Below are positions 1 to 48,453 of a stretch of DNA of 64,000 bases, piece after piece (position 1 is the first letter of the stretch; the number at the start of each line of letters is the position of its first letter). Below the pieces are notes generated by a model. The model saw only the letters and a program-made list of their open reading frames with translations, did no database searches and was not told where the DNA came from. This DNA is from Larus michahellis (lineage: Eukaryota; Chordata; Aves; Charadriiformes; Laridae). A program made the position numbers and the translations under genes. The stretch lies in the NCBI RefSeq assembly GCF_964199755.1, contig NC_133911.1:3003001-3067000 (forward strand). Reading direction: 5' to 3'.

Positions 1-38747
<38,747 letters not shown>

Positions 38748-38836
38748 GGCGGCTCGGCGGGGCTGCGCTGGGCGGTAGCAACGGCGGCGCCTCCCGGTCC
38801 CGTCCGGTCTCCCTCCGAGGCAGGCCGCGGCCCTTC

Positions 38837-38844
38837 CACTTCCG
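38837..38844 (-). promoter_or_regulatory. CAPZB: ETS-like site CGGAAGTG near the CAPZB transcription start
   Basis: The minus strand reads GGCGGAAGTGG, a good ETS/GABPA-type core about 90 bases upstream of the CAPZB ATG. A weaker ETS-like core (CCGGATGT) sits nearby at 38863-38870. Such sites commonly mark start regions of TATA-less CpG-island promoters. Occupancy is inferred. Confidence 0.5.
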
Positions 38845-38908
38845 CCGTTGCCTAGGAGTGAACATCCGGGTCAGCCCCGCGCCGCCCCGCCCCTTCGCCG
38901 CCGTCCCG

Positions 38909-38913
38909 CCAAT
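38909..38913 (-). promoter_or_regulatory. CAPZB: CCAAT box (inverted with respect to CAPZB)
   Basis: The plus strand reads cccgCCAATCAGcg, an NF-Y type CCAAT box with the favourable flanking CAG. In the CAPZB direction it is ATTGG, about 165 bases upstream of the ATG. NF-Y sites work in both orientations and usually lie 60-100 bases upstream of the transcription start, which would put the start near 38800-38850 (inference). Confidence 0.6.
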
Positions 38914-38964
38914 CAGCGGGCGGCTCGCCGGCCATCGCCAAGTATGGAGCGCGGCGCGCGAACG

Positions 38965-39010
38965 GGGGCGGGGAGAGGCGGGGCTAAGTGGGCGGGACCA
39001 GGGGCGGGGC
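38965..39010 (-). promoter_or_regulatory. CAPZB: Cluster of four GC boxes upstream of CAPZB
   Basis: Four Sp/KLF-type GC boxes lie within 46 bases: GGGGCGGGG at 38965-38973, GGCGGGGC at 38977-38984, TGGGCGGGAC at 38989-38998 and GGGGCGGGGC at 39001-39010. They are about 220-265 bases upstream of the CAPZB start codon, a usual distance for a TATA-less housekeeping promoter. Sp1-family binding is inferred. Confidence 0.7.
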
Positions 39011-39070
39011 CTGCGGGAGGGCGCGCCAGCCGGCAATCGTCCCCAGCCCCGCCGCCGGGCAGTACCTCCC

Positions 39071-42000
39071 GCCTCTGAACACCTTTAAACGCTTGAACGG
39101 GCCTCGGGGTCAAAGGAGAACCAGCAGGTTGCACGGAAAATATCAGCCCGAACAGGGAACGTTTTGGACAACGTCATCAGCGCCGAAAAGTGGAGTCTGC
39201 AGAGGTAACTGATGGAGCATCGTCACCGGTGCTGCCTGTAACACACCGACTTCAGCTGTGAAGCGACCAGGAAAGATAATCAGCCTCTGGCTGCTTAAGG
39301 CTAGGGTTAATTAATTTGAAAAGCAAGTGTTCAGCCTTCTCTGGAAGCTCAGCCTTTGATTCAGCGAAGCGTGCAAGTACCTGCTGGAAGCTAAGCAGAC
39401 GCTTACATCTTTTGATGACTTCGGGGCTCAAGCACCTGCAATCCCTGTCTCCGAAAGAGAGATAGAAATCAGCAAATCGGGGTGTACGCGCAAATAAAAC
39501 ATCGCTGCTTTTCTCAGACTGTCCCAGAAGGAAACCATTATTATTTTTTTCCCTAATGTACTAACTCACATTTCTGTGGTCTCGGGTAAAACTGATCTGA
39601 TTCCAGACTCTAGACAGGTACTTCTCAACAGGGACCTGTGCACTAAAGAGCTGCAGGGTACCCGGTTACCCCATGGCAGCATCCAGTTCATTGTGGGACA
39701 GCACTCCCCCTCCAGCTCTTTTGGAACAATTCTTTGGCCTGTCTTTCACCAGAGTTCTGCTGCCACGATCCTGAGAACCCTCCACTGGTGCTCTCTGGCT
39801 CCTGCACTGCAGACTTGGCCCTCCAGAGCCAAAAGCCCTTTTGTTGTTACATTTACTTTGTACAGTTTGCTGTAGGAACGGGAAATGTCAACAAGGGGAA
39901 TCACACACCGTTCTTCCCTTGGAAGCAACACTGTGGTATGTTCTTCCGGCAGATGACCAAGGCCAAGCTCGGACTTTTCACGCGGACGTTATCACAGATG
40001 GCTGGGGCTCCACTCAATGTCATAGAATCACAGAATGGCCTGGGTTGGAAGGGACCTTTCAGATCATTGAGTCCAACCATCAACCTAACTCTGACAAAAA
40101 CCATCACTAAACCATACCTCTAAGCATCATGTCTGCCCAGCTTTTAAATACCTCCAGGGATAGCGCCTCAACCATTTCCCTGGGCAGCCTGTTCCAATGC
40201 TTGATAACCCTTTCAGTGTAAGATTTTTTCCTAATATCCAGTCTAAACCTCCCCTGGTGCAACTTGAGGCCGTTTCCTCTTGTCCCATCGCCTGTTCCTT
40301 GGGAGAAGAGACTGACCCCCCCGGCTACACCCTCCTTTCAGGTAGTTGTAGGGAGTGAGAAGGTCTCCCCTCAGCCTCCTTTTCTCCAGGCTAAACACCC
40401 CCAGCTCCCTCAGCCACTCCTCACCAGACTTGTGCTCCCGATCCCTCACCAGCTCCGTTGCTCTTCTCCGGACACGCTCCAGCACCTCAGTGTCTTTTTT
40501 GTGGGGAGAGGCCCAAAACTGGACACAGCACTCCAGGTGGGGCCTCACCAGTGCCGAGTACAGGGGGGCAATCACTGCCCTAGTCCTACTCACCACATTG
40601 TTTGTGATCAGACACCAAGCAGGAGGACCTTCTGAGAGATAACAACCCCAGCTGCCTGTTTTAACTTACAGGGAAGCCAGCCGCTGGTTCAGTTTGAGAA
40701 GAACAGGCTGGATTTCCAGGGAAGTGAACTGCTCCGACACGCACCCAGTTACAGTAGCATCGAGGCATAGCTGTGCAACGTGAATGTGCATGACAAACAA
40801 CCACATGCAGACGTAAGAGCTATCACTGCTTACACTAATTAGAAAAGCAAAGCTGTCCTGTGTGTTGAGGGCTTCGGACAATTTGCTGTCACCCATTTTG
40901 CTCAGTTAGCCTTTACCCGCTTTTTTCCATTCCTCTGTTGCCATTTTTAAAGCTTCAGTGTTTTCAGCACAGGAAGAAAATTGAGCCGGGAAAGAAAGGA
41001 TAGAAAACAGTAGAGCAATCTCAAGAAAAACAGAAGCTATGTTACTGCACAGAAAAACAAAAGTGCATAAAGTCCATCAATAACCCACTACCAAATAAAC
41101 CCTAAAATAGGAAATAATCCTGCCATGTCTAGAAGGGAGGGAACGTGACCTCCAAAGGCATTTCCTCCTCTGGAGTCTCCAAATTCAACTCTTTGCCAGT
41201 ATTAGTCAGCCCAACCTCCTTAAACCCCGTTCGTAAGATGCAGCAATCCAAAGTGGCTTCTATTTCGCAATCCCCAGATCCTTCAGTCCTTATGTTCCCT
41301 CAGAGGTGCCTACCAGCAGTAATTAAGAAAAGCAAGCCTGTTAATTCCACAGGGCAAATTATTCATTCATTTTACAGGGATCCACACGTCTAATGCGCAT
41401 GTTTTCCTTGGGGCAGGGTCTGAGACGACAAAACTGATAAATTTGAAAATGCATATTCTAAACTTCATTATTTTTGCCACAAAACTCATGCCAAGTATTC
41501 AGTGACTACTCTACTTTTATAGCTATGAACAGAAACTGTTATAGCTGCTTGCTGAAGCAGCAGACCAAAAGCATCCCCGTATATTTTAAACAATTTGAGA
41601 TCCAAATGAATGTCGACGCCAAGAGGATGTTTTTCTAAGCGGAAGAAATACAAGCATCCTGGATTTTGTTTTCCTGCTAATAGGTATAAAGAAGAATAAA
41701 CAGCTGCTTTTTGTTTTCCAAAAAATATTTGCATTAAGATCATCTGCAGATTCCTTTTGAAATTGATGTAACATCTTTTCAAATGAGGACCAGCTGCTTG
41801 CTCTGCTTGTTTACAGCAGGACATGCTTAAGGGATTTTTTTTGTTGTTGTTTATTTATTAAGATGTAGGACCAGACTCTCCCTGGTAGGCTGCAGTTCGC
41901 AGTGTGGAGTGGATCTCAGCAGGCAGAAGGCTCCGCGTATGTAACTACACTTGTAGCCATCCTGCCTTCTGCTGTGATTCGTGGAGGGGCTGGCACCAAA

Positions 42001-45000
42001 TACAGCTAATTCGGGGTCATTCGATAAATCTGAGTGCTGTGAGGTGGCATTACCTGCACAGTTCCCACACCTCCTGGCACGGAATCACCCACTTAAACAG
42101 AAAAGCATGCGCTCAAAAGGTTTCATGTCAGGATTACGCATCTTTAAAACAAGGGTCTATAAACAAAGGAAGCAAACAATGATGTCAGTTGATGGCTTAA
42201 CAGCCCTACAACATCAGATTCATGTGCGATTAATAACAAGGCTTTTGATCTTGCAATCAGCGACTACAAAATACATGTGCTTTCCCTGTACATTTGATTA
42301 TATTCAAGGAAGCAAAAAAAATAAATACTTATTAGCATTACAAAGTACTTTTCACGTTTAGCCAGAACTCATAGAGTGTTTGCGGTCCAACACGATGTGG
42401 TTTTTATTTTATCCTCCTGCATGCATGCTGAAATGCTATTTATTTTATTTATTCCAATGTTTAGCCAGGACCAAGGGTGACTGTGAGAACATGCTTAGAA
42501 ACATGGTCCTAGAGAAAACTTTCATGCTTCACTGAATACTCATTTTTCTATTAAAGAAAAAAAGACATCTTGAGCTTTTTTAGGTCAGATTGCCCATTTT
42601 CTTGCCTGTCAAGCTTGTGGCACTTGAAAGATATGTAAACTTTTATTAGGAGTTCTCATAAATTGAATTTACTGCTGCAAGCGTCTTCCAGCAATGGTAA
42701 AGTTTAGCTTGCTGGGTTTTATTAGTCAGAGTCAGTAAACCAGCAGCATCACTTGATTTGAGGCAAAAAACCAGCGATTTCTTGGAAACTAATATAGGAA
42801 AAAGGTACCTACAACACTACCCAGTGTCTTGGAATTCCGTATTCAAGCCACAGATAGCTCTCACTATGGAGATCTTTGTACACACTGTCAAAATAGCACA
42901 CAAACGATAAAAAAAAAAGCCTCCCTCCCATTCCAATTCCAAAGCAACTTTGCTGAGAGTACTCTTGGAATATAAAGGTTTTAAGAGTTTCCCCATTCAC
43001 TGCAGGAACCGATGAGTAAATGAAAGTACCATGTTTAATGAAAAACAACATATTGCCCATTTAGTGTGAGGTTTGAGGCATTCCCTGACCTCCCCCCTGC
43101 CCCAAGAATGCTAAAACCAGACTTTCTTCCACTTCATCAGCACCCAAGCAGATCTGCTCGTTTGATTAATATAAAAGACAATAAGCCTTGCAGCCCAAGA
43201 TATCCATATACTGGCCAAAAAATTAGACATTCTACTACCAGGGCAGCACTGTCACAGCAAGGGCAGAGAAATGAAAGTTTAAACACCACTCAAGCACACA
43301 CATCATAGAGGCACGAGGTTTTTCTGGCTTTGACCATTTTCTTACAATTGGTTTGCCTAAATTATTAAGACCAAGTCATGTCCCACATCCCTCCTTTACA
43401 GACCGAGAGCAGGCTTTGCCACTCAGCTGAAGCCGACATCCACAGAGAGGGGATTTAGCAAAGAGTCATGTTAAAAAGTCACAACTCTGCAATCTGGGTC
43501 CATATCTTGGACATAAAATAATTTGTTTTCACATATAAATATCCTCCTCCACTAATACCAATTGCTTTATTTCAGTCCAAAAGTACCTGCCCACATTTTG
43601 AGAACACCGTGTCTGGACATGCCTTGGAGTTGTTTGCAGCCGCACTGTTTTCACATGTGCCACAGATTTCAATCCAACTGTATTCCACAAAATGTTTAAT
43701 ACAAGATGGACACAGGTCACCAAGATGTATCTGAAATTCCACCTCAAGAAACACAGCAATGCTGGTTCAGAACAGGACTATGAGGAATTTTTTTTTAAAT
43801 ATCAGTGCAGAATAGTAGACTGCAGGACTACTGGCATCGTTAGTTCTCCAGCACGTTCCATGTAGTTGCATATTCTAGGATGCTGTTTATTTCTGTGCTT
43901 GCGACTGCTCTTTTAACTTTTTGTTTTCAGCACAGAAAGCTTGATAGACAGGAGCTTTCAGAAATGTCTTTAGCCTGGGCAAAGAGAGTATTGAGAACAT
44001 TCTTGTCAAGCTCTGTCATTAACTGTAGTAATAATGTCTGCAGCCTGCCATTAAAAAAGAATCAAGGAGAAGCTGATTAAATGCACTAGAAAGAAACAAA
44101 ACTTTCCATTCCCTTACTTTTTCCTTGACACGTTGCACTTCATTTCAAGCTTGCTAATATACCAGCCAAAAGAATTGTAAGGGCCTGGATTCTTTCTTAA
44201 TACAATAGTCACGGTTCACTAGTTAGAATCTGTATAGAATTAGCCAGTGACATGGACGAATGGAAAAACATACTTAAAGAGCTGAAAAATAGCACTCTTT
44301 CACAGGCTTATTCATTAGAAAACCTCTATCAATACAGTACATGAGTTCTTTTGCTATTTCTACTACTAAACTAAGAAATGATCACAAAATGGTACAAATC
44401 AAATAAAGACGAGAAATGTCATAGTGGTGCTTATGCCTGTAACATAAAGGGTTAGCAAAAACTCAGATCAGTCTTTCCATGCAAGTGCTTTCCTACAGAG
44501 ATTTTGGGGGCAAACTTCATATTCACAGCAAAAGCAGCTTAAAGCAGAATTAGCACAATGAGCTGTGACACATCTTGTTCCATTTTTCCAAGTTCCACTT
44601 CAATCGGCCGTACCTGACAACTGTAACCAGCAGTACCACACTACTGAATATAACGTTACATCAGCTTTGCAAAACTGGCGTGAAAATACATTAGCACAGA
44701 CACAAAATGGACTTGATTATTAACGTGAATGTGATCACCATGAAAAGACTGAATGATATTTCACTCGGCATCACAAGCTGTCTCTCCTAATGCAAGTCTA
44801 CCTCAGCCTTTAGACTATTGTTCATCCCCACAGTATCCGACTGCCTTCCACATGAAATCAATAAGAATAGCAAAGTAGACTTAATGGAGTCTCTGGCACT
44901 TTTCCCATTTCAGGGCAAAGTCCTGCTGGGGAGGGGTTTCTTTTTCCTCAGACTTTGGACTTTTTTGTTGTTGTTGCTTGGATAGCAAGAAGGCTTTCAA

Positions 45001-48000
45001 AGAGTAAAAATAAGCATCAGTATCTGCTGGTGAATGCGGCTTGTATGTGGGAGGAAAAAAACCCAACAAACTGGAGTGGAGACCGAGAGTTGAAGTTCCC
45101 TGCCCAGGTGAGATTCTCTTTGTGACATGAAAGAAGCTTTCTGGAAGCAGAGACAGTGAAGTGGGGGCCCACAACCAAGGCTGCGTCAACCATTTCAAGC
45201 AGCAGACTCCTACACTGCTGTCTTCCTGTGCAGATCACTGCTACTCTTGGCAGGAAAAAAAAACCCCAACAATAAATGTGTGTGGGGGAGGCAATTCATG
45301 TTATTTAAAACTACAGGAGAACTCACATGTGTATTCTTTGGAAAAGAAGAGAGCTTAGTATCCAGTGGGGAACTGACAGGAGGGATGCTATAGGATTCTT
45401 TGAAAAAACGGGGTAAGAGGTAATACACTTATCCTTGGGAAGGATCAAGATTTAAAAGAAACTTGCTTGGAAGTTTTAAAACTATTGGGGTGAGGGTGAA
45501 CCATCCTATAATGCACTATGTAAAAGTTAGGGCTAACAGTTTAAATAAAAGAAAGTCTGTCATGATGAAAAGGGCCTTTGAATTCTGGCTGGTGCAGCCC
45601 CAGACCAGGTGTGTGCATGGACATGCCCACTGCAAGCCCTCCACGTGGCTTCTTTCACTAAGCACCACGGAAACAGCATTTTTGAAGAATAGTAGTGGTA
45701 CTTCTTCATCACAGATTCCCAATTCTACTTCTTTCTTTGATGACCATCTGTTAAAAAAATAACCAGCAGTGTATTTAAAAGAATGCCCAACTTTTAGTCC
45801 ATGAGTAGTCTTACTAATTTAATACACAATTCAAGCTAGGTTTATAATTAAGGAAACTGTTGATACAAGGTCTGAACCTACTAAAAGTTGACTTCCATCA
45901 GAGAAGGGATTTTTGAAGCTTTCTGGCTTCATTTCAGCCTCCTCTATTTTTTTTTCCAGATATTTATTTACTAGAAAGAAAGGAGAAGAGAGTGTGAGGG
46001 GAAAGGGAGGGAAGGAACCCTGGGACGGCACATGCTGGGCTGTAAAATGCAAAAAAGGTTTTTCAAAACCGCATGTTCTAAACATCACCTTGGCGTCATA
46101 CAATAATAAATACTCAGTATTACACTGTGAGGGTCTAATTGCCAAGTAACTATAGCAATGGAGAGAACAGGCTGTCTTTGGACACATTTCCTCCTGCCTT
46201 AATCTTTCCCTGGGGTGGGGAAGGGGTGCAGGGAATGTGCTCTAGATCCTTAATGGATAACATTTTCCAGAGCCCACTCCGATCACTCAGTGACTCCAGG
46301 ATTTAAAAGAAGCAGACCAATTTCTCAGAAGGAAGCTAGACATTCAAAACAATTACACTGAACTATTCCATATCCTTAGAAAGGGTTTAATGCACCAGGT
46401 TCCTGACGCAAGGCTGTCAAAATACATGCAGACCCATTACACAGCAACACAACCCTTTATGAAGCGCCTTACAGCCCAACAGCTCACCACCGCTTCTTTC
46501 ATCCCCGAAGAAACAGCGCTTTCCGGCAAGCTGAACAGTCTGAAAATGAGTAAGTGTGAAGTGAGACTACACATTGACCTGCGCCAGGTATTTGTTTTTG
46601 CCAAAGAGAAGACCACATTTCTGGGATGTTTTTAAACACTGATTTCTGGAATTTAATTTGGGGGTGGGGTATCAAATAATTATCCGGAGGCTTCAAGTAT
46701 CTTTCTCCTCCTGATGTTTTCCAGAGCTGCTTGGAAATGGGAGGGTGGAGCTGGCACATTGGAACGTACCACTGGGTCAGTGGTTTCAGAAAACGCGTCT
46801 TTATCCAGTCAGGGAAAAAACTGCTTGATCCTGTTGGTATTTTTATAAGTAACTTGGTGCATGGTTCTATTTGTGATACTGACTATGCAGCAATGCAAAC
46901 TGATTTTGAGTAAATTGCAAGGGGAAGAGGAGAAAGAGAGGTTCCCTTTACAGAAGAACAAGAACTGCCTTCTCCAGGGAAATGTGTTGAACCTTCAAGG
47001 GCTTAGGTTAACTATGTGCCTTCCAAAATAGTTTTTTTTGAAAGCCATTTAGATTTTTTAATTAAGTAAAAATAATAGGCAATTATAATTGTTTAATGAT
47101 ATGTGAAGGAGTTGAACTCAACCAAATATAGGAAAAATCTTCCATCATTGCTCTAGATCAAACCCAGTTATACATAAGACAAATGAAAGACCACAAACAA
47201 TAATTTCAGAAAATTTTTGCCACCTTCAGTGAGTTCTGACTTCTATTTGTTGCTTTAGTCTTTGACTTGTTAAAGAACTTTCAGTTTTATAAAGCAGTAG
47301 AGTCTCCTCCTCCTCTCCAACTTGATAAACTGTCAGAACTTGAAGAAATCAAAACAAAGTAATCACAGCTAAAAATTGCCTTACCAGGTGTGAATGGGGA
47401 CATTATTACTTGAAAAACACTCTCTATTTTTTCACAAGGTTTCTAGGAAATGACTTCCAGAAAGCCTACACAACATTTGCAATATAAAGTTCAGTACAGT
47501 AAATTTGAAACTCTTCACACTTACATTCCTGGTTCCGCAAGGCTGTAGCACACTTCAGCATGCACCAAAGACCTACAAATCACTGAGAAACCTTCCCACC
47601 ACTCTTTACTCTAATATTAACATCCAATTGTATTAAGTAACTTCTCAACTCTTTCTTTTCTTCCTGATACTATTCATCTCCTCTCCCCAGCTAAGCAAGA
47701 AGGCATGAGGCCTAGGTTGCTCTTAAGTAAAAGAGGCGACCCCTGGGACATCAACAGGAATTGGCAACAGCTGTTTTTTTAACACACCTGTACCTCATTT
47801 CAGGCCCTGAAGAGACGGTGAAGACAAACAGCAAAGATACATCAGCTGGGTAGGACACAGCACCTCTGTGAGCCTTGATGAGGGAAAATTTACCTGGGAA
47901 TGTGTGTCCAGCAGGATATACCCAATCCTGCAGAGAGAGAGATGGGACCCTACAGCACAGATCGGCTCTTACTAAGGATGAGGTGAGAGCCCTGAGGGGA

Positions 48001-48130
48001 CCAGGTCGACAGGGGTGAGCCCAAGCCGGGGGCCTGTGAGGATGGGGATCCTGCCTTGAAGTGAGGGATATGAGGTCTCACAAGGACACAGCGGGGGCCC
48101 TGCCTGAAGAGATGAGGCCCAGGAAGGGCT
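39071..48130. other. Intergenic interval between divergent CAPZB and MICOS10
   Basis: About 9 kb between the two CpG islands. It holds one clear CR1 LINE fragment (40021-40600). Open frames up to about 118 codons occur on both strands (for example minus 45831-46187, plus 41981-42361, minus 44881-45198), but none matches a family I recognise and none is supported by splice or promoter context. A non-coding RNA cannot be excluded. No other feature is supported. Confidence 0.75.
40021..40600 (-). mobile_element. CR1 LINE, 5'-truncated copy with 3' end of ORF2
   Basis: The plus strand begins CATAGAATCACAGAATGGCC, the reverse complement of the CR1 3' terminus, so the element reads on the minus strand and its 3' end is at 40021. 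From 40596 down to 40243 the minus strand keeps about 117 uninterrupted codons resembling the C-terminal part of CR1 reverse transcriptase, with blocks such as [22 protein letters not shown] and [12 protein letters not shown]. The frame then drifts ([11 protein letters not shown]) and stops, consistent with a small frameshift. CR1 elements move by target-primed reverse transcription and are usually truncated at the 5' end. The right-hand edge is approximate. Confidence 0.95.
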
Positions 48131-48255
48131 AGGGCTGTGATGGCTCGGGGCCTACGGGGAAAAACGGGCTTTTGGGCCGGACCCAAGGTCGAGCGGGGCC
48201 GCCACGGCACCCTCCCGCCGGTAACCTTGACAACGGCGGCCGGGACAGGGAGAGA

Positions 48256-48274
48256 GTGTGTGTATGTGTGTGTG
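48256..48274 (+). repeat. Short GT-rich alternating purine-pyrimidine tract in the MICOS10 promoter
   Basis: A GTGTGTGTATGTGTGTGTG tract sits just 5 bases before the TCTCGCGAGA element. Alternating tracts of this kind can adopt Z-DNA under negative supercoiling and often vary in length between individuals. Confidence 0.8.
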
Positions 48275-48279
48275 GGAAA

Positions 48280-48289
48280 TCTCGCGAGA
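48280..48289 (+). promoter_or_regulatory. MICOS10: TCTCGCGAGA palindromic promoter element
   Basis: An exact TCTCGCGAGA decamer lies 98 bases upstream of the MICOS10 start codon. This palindrome is an established core motif of CpG-island housekeeping promoters and is bound by BANP when unmethylated (published work, from memory). Its position suggests it sets the start region of MICOS10. Direct binding in this species is inferred. Confidence 0.75.
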
Positions 48290-48322
48290 TCTGGCGCTCC
48301 GCCGCTTGCCCGCGCCGTCAGA

Positions 48323-48332
48323 TATCGCGAGA
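48323..48332 (+). promoter_or_regulatory. MICOS10: Second, near-match copy of the CGCGAGA element (TATCGCGAGA)
   Basis: TATCGCGAGA differs by one base from the palindrome 43 bases upstream. It lies 55 bases before the start codon, so it may fall in the 5'UTR or at the start site itself. Whether it is functional depends on how strictly the factor reads the first bases. Confidence 0.5.
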
Positions 48333-48382
48333 GTTGCGTGGGGGAGGAGGCCAGGGCACGGCCTGAGGTGGGAGGGGACGGC

Positions 48383-48392
48383 CAAGATGGCG
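48383..48392 (+). promoter_or_regulatory. MICOS10: YY1-like motif overlapping the MICOS10 start codon
   Basis: CAAGATGGCG matches the YY1 consensus core (AAnATGGCGGC) through the first positions, and its ATG is the initiation codon itself. YY1 motifs just downstream of transcription starts, often containing the translation start, are known in many housekeeping genes. It also provides an adequate start context (A at -3, G at +4). Confidence 0.6.
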
Positions 48393-48453
48393 TCGGAGGG
48401 CGAGCTGGGCAGGAAGTGGGACCGGTGTATGGCAGACTCTGCCGTCAAGCTGG
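48387..48453 (+). CDS. MICOS10: MICOS10 coding exon 1 (residues 1-23, in part)
   Basis: Sixty-seven coding bases encode [22 protein letters not shown] and the first base of Gly23, then the donor gtaagg. The conserved ELGRKWDRC block fixes the frame. This part faces the intermembrane space in the usual model. The 5'UTR probably begins between about 48280 and 48340. Confidence 0.95.

Noticed and set aside
40243-40596. 117-codon minus frame as a host gene
   Set aside because: It is the C-terminal reverse-transcriptase part of a CR1 LINE, confirmed by the CR1 3' terminus at 40021.
44881-45198. 105-codon minus frame with a short glutamine run in the intergenic gap
   Set aside because: The glutamines come from a short TTG-type repeat. 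No homology, no CpG island and no poly(A) or splice evidence.
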